Assembly: GCF_000420365.1 (NCBI RefSeq)
Contig: NZ_ATUU01000001.1
Location: forward strand, 434,001 to 498,000
Length of the DNA stretch: 64,000 bases
Reading direction: 5' to 3'
DNA from: Weissella halotolerans DSM 20190
Lineage (GTDB): Bacteria; Bacillota; Bacilli; Lactobacillales; Lactobacillaceae
Positions 8,672 to 18,185 of the stretch are shown here, in pieces. Within the stretch, counting starts at the first letter, position 1. The number at the start of each line of letters is the position of its first letter. The notes below the pieces were generated by a model. That model was not told the origin of the DNA, did not search any database, and saw only the letters and a list, made by a program, of their open reading frames with translations. The translations under genes were made by a program, and so were the position numbers.

Positions 8672-9510
8672 TACGACTTACCTCCATGCATGGCAACTAA
8701 GCGACTAATGGTGGCCGGTAAGTCTTCTCGCGCCACCACTTGGTCCACAAAGCCACTTTTTAGCAGGGTCTCAGCCCGTTGGAAATCTGCTGGTAACTTT
8801 TCTTGCACCGTTTGCTCAATTACCCTGCGCCCTGCAAATCCTACCAATGCATGAGGTTCAGCTAAAATAACATCACCCTGCATAGCAAAGGACGCCGTCA
8901 CACCACCGGTGGTCGGATCCGTTAAGACCACCAGATAAAAGAGGCCAGCTGCCTGAAATTCAGCTACTGCCGCCGAAATTTTTGCCATTTGCATTAAGGA
9001 GTTAATGCCCTCTTGCATCCGAGCACCTCCAGACGCAGTAAATAATACTAGAGGTAAACGTTCCTTAAGTGCACGTTCAAAAAGACGGGTAATTTTTTCA
9101 CCAACCGCCGCCCCTAGTGAACCCATAATAAAATGAGTGTCCATAATGCCTAGGGCAATCCGGCGACCTTGCATGGTTGCAATGCCAGTTAAGACGGCTT
9201 CATTCATCTGCGTTTGGTGCTTGGCGCGAGCCAATTTTTGTGCATATCCTGGGAAATCCGTCTTGGTGGCCTTAATATTTTTATCCATTTCAACAAAATG
9301 GGTTGTTAACAAGGCCAATCGTTCATGGGCGGTTAGGCGAAACCCATAGCCACAATTTGGACAGACCTTAGCGGGGCCAAGTTGTTTCTCATAGAAACGC
9401 TCGCCACAATAAGGACAATCAATAAAGAGACCATTTGGCATCTGATTATACAAGGTTGGATCACGGTCCAATTTTTTGTTTTTATCAACAGCAAAATTAA
9501 ATAACCCCAT
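8671..9510 (-). CDS. accD: Acetyl-CoA carboxylase carboxyltransferase subunit beta
   Basis: 279 aa. Partner of AccA. The N-terminal four-cysteine zinc ribbon is seen as CPYC and CPNC about 15 residues apart, followed by the crotonase-fold region with [11 protein letters not shown] and [14 protein letters not shown]. Overlaps accA and accC by single bases, consistent with translational coupling of a stoichiometric complex. Confidence 0.96.
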   Translation of the reverse strand: MGLFNFAVDKNKKLDRDPTLYNQMPNGLFIDCPYCGERFYEKQLGPAKVCPNCGYGFRLTAHERLALLTTHFVEMDKNIKATKTDFPGYAQKLARAKHQTQMNEAVLTGIATMQGRRIALGIMDTHFIMGSLGAAVGEKITRLFERALKERLPLVLFTASGGARMQEGINSLMQMAKISAAVAEFQAAGLFYLVVLTDPTTGGVTASFAMQGDVILAEPHALVGFAGRRVIEQTVQEKLPADFQRAETLLKSGFVDQVVAREDLPATISRLVAMHGGKS

Positions 9511-10898
9511 TAATCCACCTCCTTATCCTGACCATTTACTTTGGCCTGCCATTTGGGCAGGTATACTTTTTCAACATATTGCGTATCAAAGTTACCTGCA
9601 ATCACTTGGACATCATCTAACAATTCCCGCTGAAAGGCTGCATTTGTTTCAACACCATCAATTTCCAACTCATCTAAGAGGCGTCGCATTTTAGCTAGGG
9701 CTGCTGACCGCGTCCGGGCATGAACTAAAACCTTGGCAATCATGGCATCATAGTAAGGTTGAATTTTATCTCCTGCATAAACACCAGAATCAATCCTGAC
9801 CCCTGGACCACCTGTTGGCATAAAGACAAAGTTGATGGTTCCCGTACTAGGCATAAAGTTTTTAGCCGGTTGTTCAGCATTTACCCGCACTTCCATGGCA
9901 TGACCAATCAAAGGAACCTCCGCCTGCGTTAGTGCTAGTGGTTTACCCGCAGCCACCGTTATTTGCATGCGAATTAAGTTTAGTCCTGTCACCATTTCAG
10001 TAACGGGATGCTCAACTTGAATACGCGTATTCATTTCCATAAAGTAGAAATGCCCCTGTTGGTCTTCTAGGAACTCAATGGTGCCAGTATTCTCATAGTC
10101 AATCGCATCAATCGCCTTTAAAGCAATGGCCCCTAATTCCGCGCGCATATCAGTAGTCACACCAACTGCAGGTGATTCTTCAATCAGTTTTTGGTTGTGC
10201 CGTTGTAAGGAACAATTACGCTCTGGGAAGTATATTGCATGTCCTTCTTGATCTCGCATCACCTGCATCTCGATATGACGGACCTGCGTCATGACTTTTT
10301 CTACATACATGCGATGATCCCCAAAGGCTGCCTGGGCCTCATGTTGGGCGTCAGCAAATTTATCGGCTAGTTCCTCATCCCGATAAACAAAGCGCATTCC
10401 CTTACCACCACCACCAGCCGCAGCTTTCAGTAGTACCGGATACCCAACGTCATTAGCTACCGTCCGTACTTCTTCTACGTTCTCCACAAAGCCCGCCGAA
10501 CCTGGAATAACTGGTACCCCAGCCTTACGCATTGCTTCACGTGCATTTGCTTTATTACCCATTAAGGATAAAATCTCTGGACGTGGGCCAATCCACTTGA
10601 TTCCTACAGCTTCCACCATTTCCGCAAACATTGCGTTTTCAGATAAGAAACCATAGCCTGGATGAATGGCCTGAGCTCCCGTCAACAAAGCTGCACTTAA
10701 GATGTTATTCATATTTAAGTAACTGTCTTGCGACCGTGGACCACCAACTGCCACTGCCTCATCTGCCAATTTAACATGTAAACTATCAGCATCGGCAGTT
10801 GAATAAATTGCCACTGACTGGATCCCCATTTCACGTAGGGTCCGGATAATCCGTACCGCGATTTCACCACGGTTAGCAACTAATACTTTTTTAAACAT
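9510..10898 (-). CDS. accC: Acetyl-CoA carboxylase biotin carboxylase subunit
   Basis: 462 aa. ATP-grasp enzyme that carboxylates the biotin on AccB. N-terminal [16 protein letters not shown]-binding glycine loop [14 protein letters not shown], catalytic [16 protein letters not shown], and the C-terminal biotin carboxylase domain are all intact. Length is slightly above the usual 450 aa. Lies between fabZ2 and accD. Confidence 0.97.
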   Translation of the reverse strand: MFKKVLVANRGEIAVRIIRTLREMGIQSVAIYSTADADSLHVKLADEAVAVGGPRSQDSYLNMNNILSAALLTGAQAIHPGYGFLSENAMFAEMVEAVGIKWIGPRPEILSLMGNKANAREAMRKAGVPVIPGSAGFVENVEEVRTVANDVGYPVLLKAAAGGGGKGMRFVYRDEELADKFADAQHEAQAAFGDHRMYVEKVMTQVRHIEMQVMRDQEGHAIYFPERNCSLQRHNQKLIEESPAVGVTTDMRAELGAIALKAIDAIDYENTGTIEFLEDQQGHFYFMEMNTRIQVEHPVTEMVTGLNLIRMQITVAAGKPLALTQAEVPLIGHAMEVRVNAEQPAKNFMPSTGTINFVFMPTGGPGVRIDSGVYAGDKIQPYYDAMIAKVLVHARTRSAALAKMRRLLDELEIDGVETNAAFQRELLDDVQVIAGNFDTQYVEKVYLPKWQAKVNGQDKEVD

Positions 10899-10901
10899 CG
10901 T

Positions 10902-11333
10902 CTACTCTCCAATCATGAAGGTCAGACTTGCTGTTGTCACTCGCTTTCCGTTTACGTAGGCTGTCCCTTTCCCTTCACCAATCGATCCGCGCATGCGTTC
11001 TATAGTCACTTCCAGGCGTAATTGATCACCTGGTGCAACGCGTTTCCTAAAACGGGCTTTAGGGATACTTCCTAGATACGCCGTCTTTCCCTTAAATGCT
11101 GGCATTGATAAAAGAGCAATTGCGCCAGTTTGGGCTAAGGCCTCAACCATCAATACGCCAGGAAAAGTTGGATTACCAGGAAAGTGCCCTTGGAAAACAG
11201 CTTCGTTCATCGTGACATTTTTAATTGCGACAATTTTCTCTCCAGGAACCAATTCTTCTACCGTATCCACCAATAACATCGGATATCGATGGGGCAAGAT
11301 GTTTTGAATCTCTTCTGTACTTAGAACTGTCAT
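10902..11333 (-). CDS. fabZ: 3-hydroxyacyl-ACP dehydratase FabZ (second copy)
   Basis: 143 aa hot-dog fold protein that dehydrates 3-hydroxyacyl-ACP to trans-2-enoyl-ACP. The catalytic signature GHFPGNPTFPGVLMVEALAQ contains the His and Glu. A second FabZ-like gene heads the operon (17567-18016). In lactic acid bacteria with two copies, one may act as a FabN-type dehydratase/isomerase that starts unsaturated fatty acids; which copy does so cannot be decided here. Confidence 0.94.
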   Translation of the reverse strand: MTVLSTEEIQNILPHRYPMLLVDTVEELVPGEKIVAIKNVTMNEAVFQGHFPGNPTFPGVLMVEALAQTGAIALLSMPAFKGKTAYLGSIPKARFRKRVAPGDQLRLEVTIERMRGSIGEGKGTAYVNGKRVTTASLTFMIGE

Positions 11334-11345
11334 CTTTCCTCCTCA

Positions 11346-11828
11346 TTAAACATCAGGCTTAATTTTCATGATGGCATGACCATAATCAACCATGTCTTCT
11401 TCGCTTACGGCAATTTCAACCACCGTACCACTAACCTCCGTTGTGACTGGCGTCATTAATTTCATGGCTTCAATGATGGCCACTTGATCGCCAGCCTCAA
11501 CATGACTGCCTAGTGGGGCAAAGGGGGCCTTTTCAGGCTCCGGCTTAAGATAAACCGTGCCTACTAAGGGAGCAGAAATTGTCACACCATCAGTTTCTTG
11601 AGTGGTTTGCGCCAGAGTAGGCACATCTGAGGTGGCCTCCTGATTTACTCTAACCTCTGGTTCTGATTCTGCCTGTGCCAAGGGCGCTGTTCCAGCAGTA
11701 ACCACAGGTGCTGGTTCATTTTTACTCAAAACTAAATGAAAATCACCAGCAGCTAAATTAAATTCCCGCAGTGTGCTTTCTTCTACAGTCTGCATTAACT
11801 CCTTTAATTCAGTTACACTCAATTCCAT
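11346..11828 (-). CDS. accB: Biotin carboxyl carrier protein of acetyl-CoA carboxylase
   Basis: 160 aa. An N-terminal helical part is followed by an Ala/Glu/Thr-rich flexible linker at about residues 45-90 and the biotinyl domain with the acceptor lysine in IIEAMKLMTPV. The start MELSVTEL is preferred: GGAG lies seven bases upstream, whereas the longer frame would overlap fabF. Carries CO2 from AccC to AccAD. Confidence 0.95.
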   Translation of the reverse strand: MELSVTELKELMQTVEESTLREFNLAAGDFHLVLSKNEPAPVVTAGTAPLAQAESEPEVRVNQEATSDVPTLAQTTQETDGVTISAPLVGTVYLKPEPEKAPFAPLGSHVEAGDQVAIIEAMKLMTPVTTEVSGTVVEIAVSEEDMVDYGHAIMKIKPDV

Positions 11829-11830
11829 AA

Positions 11831-13066
11831 CTAGGCTCCATCCCATTTCTTAAAAATAATCGCCGCATTATGTCCACCAAAACCATAATTTGCTGACATC
11901 ACGTAGGTTGACGCCTGGTCTTGATTATGTTCATCAACCAAGGTTACTCCAGCCGTGGCAGGATCTTGTTCAAAGACACCTACATTCCGTGGCATCCGAT
12001 CTTCTAGCAAGGAACCAATGGCTGCAATGGCTTCAATGGCACCAGCGCCACCCAACAAATGTCCTGTCATCCCCTTTGTTGAGGAAACGTAAACTCCATT
12101 TGGACCAAAAACCTTTTCAATGGCCTTAGCCTCAGCCGCATCGTTGGCCCCAGTTGCTGTACCATGCGCATTTAGATAGTCAATTTGGTCCGCATTCAGT
12201 CCTGCATCCTGCAAAGCTAATTCCATTGAGCCAGCGGGACCTGATCCATCTGGAGTTGGACTTGTCAAATGATAGGCATCTGAATTAGCACCATAACCAA
12301 CCATTTCGGCTAAAATCGTAGCGCCACGTTTCGTTGCATGCTCGAGTGACTCTAATACCAGTACCCCTGCTCCTTCACCCATGACAAAGCCACGGCGATT
12401 AAGGTCAAAAGGCATCGACGCATGGCTGGGATCTTCGGCCGTTGATAAGGCGGTCAATGCTGCGAACCCAGAAATCCCCATCTCGTTAATCGATGCTTCT
12501 GAACCACCGGTAATCATCACATCAGCTTTACCAGCCTGAATCCGCCAAAAGGCCTCACCAATCGCATTCGTTGCTGAGGCACAGGCCGTTGATAGAACAT
12601 AGTTAACGCCCTTGGCCCCATAACGCATGGAGACATTACCAGACAGCATATTAGGAATGGCATCAGGCACAAATAATGGACTAACCCGCTTAGGTCCCTT
12701 ATCATGCATCTTAATCACTTGCTCTTGAATGGTGGTCAAGCCACCAATTCCAGTCCCTAAAGCCACGCCCATCCGGTTAGGATCTGTATTTTCTGCAGTG
12801 ATGCCCGCCTGTTCTAAGGCTTCCCCAGCAGCATGAACCCCATATTGGGCAAATAAATCCATTTTGCGGGCTTCCCGCTTACCAACACGTTCAGCTGGGT
12901 CGAAGTCTTTAACTTCACCCGCCACTGTAATACCCGTATCACTAGCATCAAATTTTGTGATGGGTGCAATCCCAATTCGACCATCCATCAAGTTTTTCAA
13001 ATATTCTTTTACAGTATTACCGACTGGGGTCAATGCTCCCAGTCCCGTCACAACAACTCTTGTCAT
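11831..13066 (-). CDS. fabF: Beta-ketoacyl-ACP synthase II
   Basis: 411 aa thiolase-fold condensing enzyme that elongates acyl-ACP with malonyl-ACP. Active-site Cys in STACASATNAIGEA and the two histidines in NAHGTATGANDAAE and KGMTGHLLGGAGA are present. Separated from fabG by 77 nt that contain a 9-bp inverted repeat, the largest gap within the fabF-accA half of the operon. Confidence 0.97.
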   Translation of the reverse strand: MTRVVVTGLGALTPVGNTVKEYLKNLMDGRIGIAPITKFDASDTGITVAGEVKDFDPAERVGKREARKMDLFAQYGVHAAGEALEQAGITAENTDPNRMGVALGTGIGGLTTIQEQVIKMHDKGPKRVSPLFVPDAIPNMLSGNVSMRYGAKGVNYVLSTACASATNAIGEAFWRIQAGKADVMITGGSEASINEMGISGFAALTALSTAEDPSHASMPFDLNRRGFVMGEGAGVLVLESLEHATKRGATILAEMVGYGANSDAYHLTSPTPDGSGPAGSMELALQDAGLNADQIDYLNAHGTATGANDAAEAKAIEKVFGPNGVYVSSTKGMTGHLLGGAGAIEAIAAIGSLLEDRMPRNVGVFEQDPATAGVTLVDEHNQDQASTYVMSANYGFGGHNAAIIFKKWDGA

Positions 13067-13085
13067 CTTATTATCACCTCATTTT

Positions 13086-13137
13086 TGATACACAGTTTTA
13101 AATAATTAATTGAATAAGTGCAAAGGAATGTGTATCA
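13086..13137 (-). repeat. Intercistronic inverted repeat between fabG and fabF
   Basis: Perfect 9-bp arms TGATACACA (13086-13094) and TGTGTATCA (13129-13137) enclose a 34-nt A+T-rich loop. No long T-run follows. It could fold in the mRNA as a processing or stability element. Confidence 0.55.
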
Positions 13138-13143
13138 GCCTTG

Positions 13144-13866
13144 CTAAATGTATAAGCCACCATCAACAGTTATTGTTTGACCAGTAATATAGTCATTTTC
13201 AGCCAGGAATAGTGCTGTTTGAGCAATCTCACTAGCCTGACCAAAGCGTGCTAGTGGAATCGTTGCTAATGCCTGTTCTTTGACCTTTGCTGATAATTGA
13301 GCCGTCATATCCGAATCAATCATGCCAGGTGCAATCGCATTAACTCGGATTCCTCGCAAGGCACCTTCCTTAGCTAGGCTTTTAGTTAATCCAATAATGC
13401 CCGCCTTGGACGCAGCATAGTTGGCCTGCCCCATGTTACCCATTTGCCCTACCACCGAGGCCATATTAATGATGGCTCCCGACCGTTGACGCAACATTTT
13501 TTTAAAAATAGGCTGGGTAACATTGAAGGTTCCATTTAAATTCGTGTCGACCACTTGCGCAAACTCAATTGGTTTCATTCCCATGGCTAATTTGTCATGA
13601 ATAATGCCTGCATTATTAACTAAAATGTCAATTTTTTGGCCACTTTCATACAGCTGCTTAATTGCTGGTGCAATCACCTTGTCATCTGCAATATCACCCA
13701 CTAATACTGTTGTATCCGTAGGAAAAGTTGCTAAAAGCGCTGGCTTTGGTGCATGGCGACCATGTACAATCAGGCGTGCACCAGCCGCACTAAAGGCCTG
13801 GGCAATCGCTAACCCAATCCCGCGGGTTGAACCTGTTACTAAGACTGTTTTACCTGCTAGTTCCAT
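13144..13866 (-). CDS. fabG: 3-oxoacyl-ACP reductase
   Basis: 240 aa short-chain dehydrogenase using NADPH to reduce 3-oxoacyl-ACP. Cofactor loop TGSTRGIGLAIA, NNAG motif, and the catalytic Ser/Tyr/Lys in INMASVVGQ and YAASKAG are intact. Its start overlaps the fabD stop by 10 nt. Confidence 0.96.
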   Translation of the reverse strand: MELAGKTVLVTGSTRGIGLAIAQAFSAAGARLIVHGRHAPKPALLATFPTDTTVLVGDIADDKVIAPAIKQLYESGQKIDILVNNAGIIHDKLAMGMKPIEFAQVVDTNLNGTFNVTQPIFKKMLRQRSGAIINMASVVGQMGNMGQANYAASKAGIIGLTKSLAKEGALRGIRVNAIAPGMIDSDMTAQLSAKVKEQALATIPLARFGQASEIAQTALFLAENDYITGQTITVDGGLYI

Positions 13867-14807
13867 GCCGCTTCCTCCTGGTTTTTTGCTAACGTTTCAC
13901 GCACCGCTTGCAAGGATGCATAATCGGTCACCGCTAAACGTTGTATTGACTTATCAGCAATCTGTCGCGCAAATTTGGTTAACGACTTATTGGGTCCAAA
14001 CTCAATCAACGTATCCACATCATCTGCTAACATTGCTGTTAAAGCCTGTGTAAAGTGTGTTGGCCGCGTAATCTGTTCCCCTAACGTTGTTTGAATGTCA
14101 ACAAAAGGCTTACCAGTCGTATTCGAATAGACTGGGAACAGGGATTGTTTAAAACGTTCATCAGCCAGCCGTTGCTTTAGCAGTCGCCCTGCTGAAGCCA
14201 TAAAGGGCGTATGAAAAGCACCTGACACTGCCAGTGGTATCACCTTAAAGCCCGCTTCACTAAAGATTTCCCTTACAGCTGCAATACCACTAGCATCACC
14301 TGCTAATACCAATTGCTTAGGCGTATTGAAATTTGCGGGATAAACGTGCATGCCTTGCGCTTGCACTTCTTCAACGGTCGCCAAGACCTGATCTTGATGC
14401 TCGGTCAGTACAGCTATCATCTCGGTTTTTATTTCTTCACTGGCTGTTTGCATATAGGCGCCCCGGTCTAATAACAGCTTAAAGGCCTGGTCAAAGTCCA
14501 TGGCTTGAGCCAACGTTAAGGCGCTATATTCACCTAAGCTTAAGCCCAAAGCACCTTTGATTGGCGACAAAACTGGTTTTAGCGCGTTGGCAATTCCCAT
14601 TGACATTGCAAAAATTGCTGGTTGCGCATAGCGGGTTTGATTCAGCCGTGTTGCATCATTAAAGACTAATTTTTGATAGTCCATACCAGCTAGATCACTC
14701 GCTCGGTCAATCACAGCTCGATAAGCTGGTTCCTGATCATACAAGTCCTGACCCATTCCAGCATATTGCGCCCCTTGACCACTCATTAAAATTCCTAGTT
14801 GCATCAT
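13857..14807 (-). CDS. fabD: Malonyl-CoA:ACP transacylase
   Basis: 316 aa. Loads malonyl groups onto ACP. Nucleophile motif reads GLSLGEYSA (the common GHSLGE has His; Leu is frequent in lactic acid bacteria), and the catalytic His is in VSGAFHTPFM. The oxyanion QGAQYAGMGQDL is at the N-terminus. Eight bases downstream of fabK. Confidence 0.95.
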   Translation of the reverse strand: MMQLGILMSGQGAQYAGMGQDLYDQEPAYRAVIDRASDLAGMDYQKLVFNDATRLNQTRYAQPAIFAMSMGIANALKPVLSPIKGALGLSLGEYSALTLAQAMDFDQAFKLLLDRGAYMQTASEEIKTEMIAVLTEHQDQVLATVEEVQAQGMHVYPANFNTPKQLVLAGDASGIAAVREIFSEAGFKVIPLAVSGAFHTPFMASAGRLLKQRLADERFKQSLFPVYSNTTGKPFVDIQTTLGEQITRPTHFTQALTAMLADDVDTLIEFGPNKSLTKFARQIADKSIQRLAVTDYASLQAVRETLAKNQEEAAWN

Positions 14808-14815
14808 AACCTCAC

Positions 14816-15769
14816 TTAATATTTCTCTAGCAGATCAGACGCCTCTTGCCACGTTTCCTCTAAAATCTGGGCAACCGGTTTTAATTCCGTAATCATTCCC
14901 GAAACCTGGCCGGCCATGAAAGCACCCGTTTCCTTATTGCCATCAACAACTGCCCGCCGCAAAGATCCATTTTCTAATTCTTCCACTGCGTCTGCATCTG
15001 GCTTTGGTTTCGTAATTTCAAAGCGTTCTTGTTTAATATAATTCTTTGACATTTTTGTCTTTAATACCCGGGCCCGACTACCTAACAGCTCACCGGTCAC
15101 CACTGTATCTATATCTTTAGCCTTGATGACTGCCCGTTTAAAGTTCTCATGGACTTCTGACTCTTCTGAAGCTAAGAAACGGGTACCCATTTGAATACCA
15201 CTTGCCCCTAGCATCACAGCTGCAGCTGCACCGCGCCCATCCGCAATACCACCAGCTGCAATCACTGGGATATCAACGGCACCTACTACTTGCGGCACAA
15301 TTGTCATGGTTGACAGGGACCCAATATGGCCACCTGACTCCATGCCTTCAGCAACCACTGCATCCACGCCCTTCTTCTCCATCATGCGTGCTAAACCAAC
15401 CGATGGCACCACTGGGATGACGGAAATACCATGTGCGTGTAATTCATCAATGAAGGGGGATGGATCACCGGCCCCAGTTGCCACCACCTGGACCCCTTCT
15501 TCAATCACAACATCAAAGACTTCACGAATATGTCGTGACATCAACATGACATTGACCCCAAAAGGCCGATCTGTAATTGCACGTGCCCGTCGAATCTCCT
15601 TACGAACTTGATCTGCATGCCAATAACCCGTACCAATAATGCCTAGGCCACCAGCTTCAGAGACAGAACCCGCCAATTTACCGGTTCCAGCCCAAGCCAT
15701 CCCGCCTTGTACGATTGGATATCGCATGCCAAGTTTTTCGAAGATGGGATTCGTTAACTTAACAGTCAT
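14816..15769 (-). CDS. fabK: Enoyl-ACP reductase II (FMN-dependent)
   Basis: 317 aa. The last reductive step of each elongation cycle. A nitronate-monooxygenase-like TIM barrel with GGMAWAGTGKLAG, GGLGIIGTG and AAGGIADGRGAAAA phosphate/FMN loops identifies FabK rather than FabI, which is absent here. The start MTVKLTN is chosen because GAGGAG precedes it; the longer frame would run into acpP. Confidence 0.95.
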   Translation of the reverse strand: MTVKLTNPIFEKLGMRYPIVQGGMAWAGTGKLAGSVSEAGGLGIIGTGYWHADQVRKEIRRARAITDRPFGVNVMLMSRHIREVFDVVIEEGVQVVATGAGDPSPFIDELHAHGISVIPVVPSVGLARMMEKKGVDAVVAEGMESGGHIGSLSTMTIVPQVVGAVDIPVIAAGGIADGRGAAAAVMLGASGIQMGTRFLASEESEVHENFKRAVIKAKDIDTVVTGELLGSRARVLKTKMSKNYIKQERFEITKPKPDADAVEELENGSLRRAVVDGNKETGAFMAGQVSGMITELKPVAQILEETWQEASDLLEKY

Positions 15770-15794
15770 GTCACTCCTCCTCGTCAGCCTAGCC

Positions 15795-16040
15795 TTACTT
15801 GGCTGCTTTTTCTTGTTCAGCAATCTTATCTACTAGATCTTGTACAGTTGCAATATCTTCTGCAACGGCCAATTGAATATCAAAATCATCTTCTACACGG
15901 TTCAAAACTTCAAATAGGTCTAATGAATCTGCATCAATATCATCTGAAAGGTTAGTGCTGAGCTTAACCTCATCATCTTCCAAATCAAATTGGTCTACCA
16001 AAATATCTTTTACCTTGTTAAAAATTTCATCGTTAGTCAT
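15795..16040 (-). CDS. acpP: Acyl carrier protein
   Basis: 81 aa, strongly acidic. The phosphopantetheine serine is in the DADSLDLFEVL motif. Carrier for all intermediates of the operon. AAGGAG precedes the start. The 74-nt gap to fabH contains a possible FabT-like dyad. Confidence 0.97.
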   Translation of the reverse strand: MTNDEIFNKVKDILVDQFDLEDDEVKLSTNLSDDIDADSLDLFEVLNRVEDDFDIQLAVAEDIATVQDLVDKIAEQEKAAK

Positions 16041-16057
16041 CTTCTTAATCTCCTTTT

Positions 16058-16073
16058 ATTTCAATAATCAAAT
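16058..16073 (-). promoter_or_regulatory. Possible second FabT-like site upstream of acpP
   Basis: Imperfect palindrome TTTGATTATTGAAA on the minus strand, one base from the TTTGAnnnTCAAA pattern known for streptococcal FabT. An internal promoter for acpP-fabK and onward is plausible but no clear -35/-10 pair was found. Confidence 0.4.
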
Positions 16074-16114
16074 AGTTTACGTCATATACTAAAAAGTAAA
16101 AATAATTGCCTTGT

Positions 16115-17083
16115 TTAAATTCTCACCACCAGGGCCCCAGCTGTTAAGCCGCCACCAAAGCCGGCTAACACAATCGTTTGACCAGGATGGAGTACATCTT
16201 GTTTTGCTAATTCGCTATATAAGATACCAATACTTGCCGCACTAGTATTCCCATAGTCACCAACGTTAATTGGAAACTTCTCTAGTGGTTGCTTCAGGTG
16301 TTTGGCGATACTTTGTATGATTCGTGCATTTGCCTGGTGCAAAAGAAACACATCAACATCCTGTAAGGTTAATCCTGATCGTTTCAGTGCTGACTGAATC
16401 GCATCAGGTACTTGGCGGGTAGCAAAATTATAAACCTGGCGACCGTTCATGCTAAAGGATAGTTCAGTCGCCGTCGGCTCTGTAAAAGCACTCTGACTAC
16501 CTAACTGACCAGCCGTTAAAGCCTTCCCTTCACTACCAAAGGTCGCTAATTGCTCCCCCATTAAGCCAACTGGGTCTTGTGTCGCTTGAACTAAGAAACC
16601 TGCCGCACCGTCACCAAATAACACCGCCGTCGTTCGATCAGTCCAATCGACCAAACGGCTCAATGTTTCCGTACCGATCACTAATCCACGACGATAACGG
16701 TTGCTAAGTAAGCTTGCTGCCATGCTCAAGGAAAATACTAGACCAGAACAGGCTGCTGATAAATCAAACGCAAAGGCCTTATTGGCGCCTATCCTTCCTT
16801 GAACCGCAGCTGCAACTGATGGCATTAATGTATCTGGTGACATCGTTCCTACGATAATAAAATCAAGGTCATCGGCAGACCACTGAGCTTTTGTTAACAG
16901 ACCCTCAGCTACTCGTACCGCCAAATCGGTTGTTCCTTCATCCATAACCACGTGACGTTGCCGAATACCAGTCCGCGATGTGATCCACTCATCTGATGTT
17001 GTCATCATGTGACTTAATTCATCATTAGTCACAATACGACTAGGTACGTAGTGGTCTGAGGCTACAATTGAAAAATTTTCCAT
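16115..17083 (-). CDS. fabH: Beta-ketoacyl-ACP synthase III
   Basis: 322 aa. Starts fatty-acid synthesis by condensing acetyl-CoA with malonyl-ACP. Active-site Cys in FDLSAACSGLVFSL, His in FLLHQANARI and Asn in GDYGNTSAAS complete the triad. Three nucleotides downstream of fabT, as in streptococci. Confidence 0.97.
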   Translation of the reverse strand: MENFSIVASDHYVPSRIVTNDELSHMMTTSDEWITSRTGIRQRHVVMDEGTTDLAVRVAEGLLTKAQWSADDLDFIIVGTMSPDTLMPSVAAAVQGRIGANKAFAFDLSAACSGLVFSLSMAASLLSNRYRRGLVIGTETLSRLVDWTDRTTAVLFGDGAAGFLVQATQDPVGLMGEQLATFGSEGKALTAGQLGSQSAFTEPTATELSFSMNGRQVYNFATRQVPDAIQSALKRSGLTLQDVDVFLLHQANARIIQSIAKHLKQPLEKFPINVGDYGNTSAASIGILYSELAKQDVLHPGQTIVLAGFGGGLTAGALVVRI

Positions 17084-17086
17084 AGT

Positions 17087-17551
17087 TCATTTAATGGACT
17101 GGTTTAGGTTTTGTACATAGTCTTGTAAGTGCATGATTGCTGCCTCAACTACTTGTGCATCATGGTCAGACAAGGAATCAATCAGCCAATGCGTCATATT
17201 TCGATGAAAGGCAGCGTGAGCGCGATACACAACCCGTCCGCGATGCGTCAGCGCTAGTTTAACGACCCGTCGATCAGCTTCAGAACGTCGCCGTTGAACA
17301 TAGCCCTTCTGAACTAACTTATCAATCGCTGATGACATGGCACTTGGTGTTAAATGTACGGTGCGAGCAACTTCTGAAGCTCTAGCCTTTTCATACATCG
17401 AAATCGCTGCAATGATATGCATCTCCTTTAAGGAAATGTCTTTAAAATCAGAGCCGTGGAGGGAAGCCTCCTCAATCCAGCTAACATTATTAAAAACATC
17501 TCGCAGGGCATCATTTACACTTTCAAAGGCTATGCGCTCTCCATCCACCAT
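17087..17551 (-). CDS. fabT: FabT, MarR-family repressor of fatty-acid synthesis
   Basis: 154 aa from the ATG at 17551, preceded by GGAG with six-base spacing; an ATG four codons earlier is also possible. Winged helix-turn-helix with ARASEVARTVHLTPSAMSSA as recognition region and RRRSEADRRVVKLALT wing. In streptococci and enterococci FabT with acyl-ACP represses the fab genes. Its position between fabZ1 and fabH matches that arrangement, so autoregulation of the whole operon is expected. Confidence 0.93.
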   Translation of the reverse strand: MVDGERIAFESVNDALRDVFNNVSWIEEASLHGSDFKDISLKEMHIIAAISMYEKARASEVARTVHLTPSAMSSAIDKLVQKGYVQRRRSEADRRVVKLALTHRGRVVYRAHAAFHRNMTHWLIDSLSDHDAQVVEAAIMHLQDYVQNLNQSIK

Positions 17552-17566
17552 TCCTATCTCCATCCA

Positions 17567-18016
17567 TTAGTTTGTCTGTTGCTCATCGTCTGATACGACA
17601 AACATTAATTGCGCACTGGTTGTCAGTTGATCATCCACATAGGTGGCCACATCAACCGTCCCCATGTTGGCCCGTAATGTACCAAAGGTAACCTTAATTT
17701 TCATAACATCCCCTGGCTTTACCATTCGCTTAAACTTGGCATGATCAATCCCCGTCATGTAAGCCGTTTTGTGGGCAAACTTAGGCGACGAAAGGATCAA
17801 GATTGATGCTGCCTGGGCCATGGTTTCAATAATCAGTACACCGGGCATAACCGGATTACCTGGAAAATGTCCTTGAAAATACTCCTCATTAATGGTCACA
17901 TTCTTGGTAGCCACTAGTGATTCATCAGGAACTAAGTCCTCAACATAATCAACAAACAAGATTGGATAACGATTTGGGATTAAGTTCATAATCTCCACAG
18001 TATCTAACTGAGCCAT
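17567..18016 (-). CDS. fabZ: 3-hydroxyacyl-ACP dehydratase, FabZ/FabN-like (first copy)
   Basis: 149 aa from the start MAQLDTVE, which has GGAGG eight bases upstream. Hot-dog fold with catalytic GHFPGNPVMPGVLIIETMAQ. Heads the operon ahead of fabT. In Enterococcus the first gene at this place is FabN, a dehydratase/isomerase that makes cis-3-decenoyl-ACP; no fabM appears in this window, so one of the two copies may supply unsaturated fatty acids. Sequence alone does not settle which. Confidence 0.9.
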   Translation of the reverse strand: MAQLDTVEIMNLIPNRYPILFVDYVEDLVPDESLVATKNVTINEEYFQGHFPGNPVMPGVLIIETMAQAASILILSSPKFAHKTAYMTGIDHAKFKRMVKPGDVMKIKVTFGTLRANMGTVDVATYVDDQLTTSAQLMFVVSDDEQQTN

Positions 18017-18038
18017 CTGCTGTCCTCCTTTCATATAT

Positions 18039-18051
18039 TTCGAATGTCGAA
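18039..18051 (-). promoter_or_regulatory. Dyad operator 1 of the fab operon
   Basis: Minus strand TTCGACATTCGAA, a perfect 5+3+5 dyad in the early transcribed region. Same geometry as the TTTGAnnnTCAAA FabT site with one symmetric base change. Confidence 0.55.
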
Positions 18052-18066
18052 CGATTCGATAACCAA

Positions 18067-18095
18067 ATGTTAGACAACTTTTGACAATTTGTCAA
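18067..18095 (-). promoter_or_regulatory. fab operon promoter
   Basis: TTGACA at 18090-18095 and TAACAT at 18067-18072 with a 17-nt spacer, reading into fabZ1. Confidence 0.75.
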
Positions 18096-18096
18096 A
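18080..18096 (-). promoter_or_regulatory. Dyad operator 2 of the fab operon, over the -35
   Basis: The 17-bp palindrome TTTGACAAATTGTCAAA covers the -35 hexamer, a position suited to repression by FabT. Confidence 0.6.
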
Positions 18097-18185
18097 CAAA
18101 TTGCACAATCATTCTCAAATTGATGACCCAACCTTTGGGTAGGATCCCTAATAAACTGGCCATTATACATAGAAAATAATCATCT

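Noticed and set aside
12517-12705. Antisense and alternate-frame ORFs inside fab, pur and glycolysis genes
   Set aside because: They overlap conserved genes fully, lack ribosome sites and have no recognisable domains.
18126-18140. ACCCAA-AGG-TTGGGT small dyad upstream of the fab promoter
   Set aside because: Too short to interpret alone; no T-run and no link to a known regulator.
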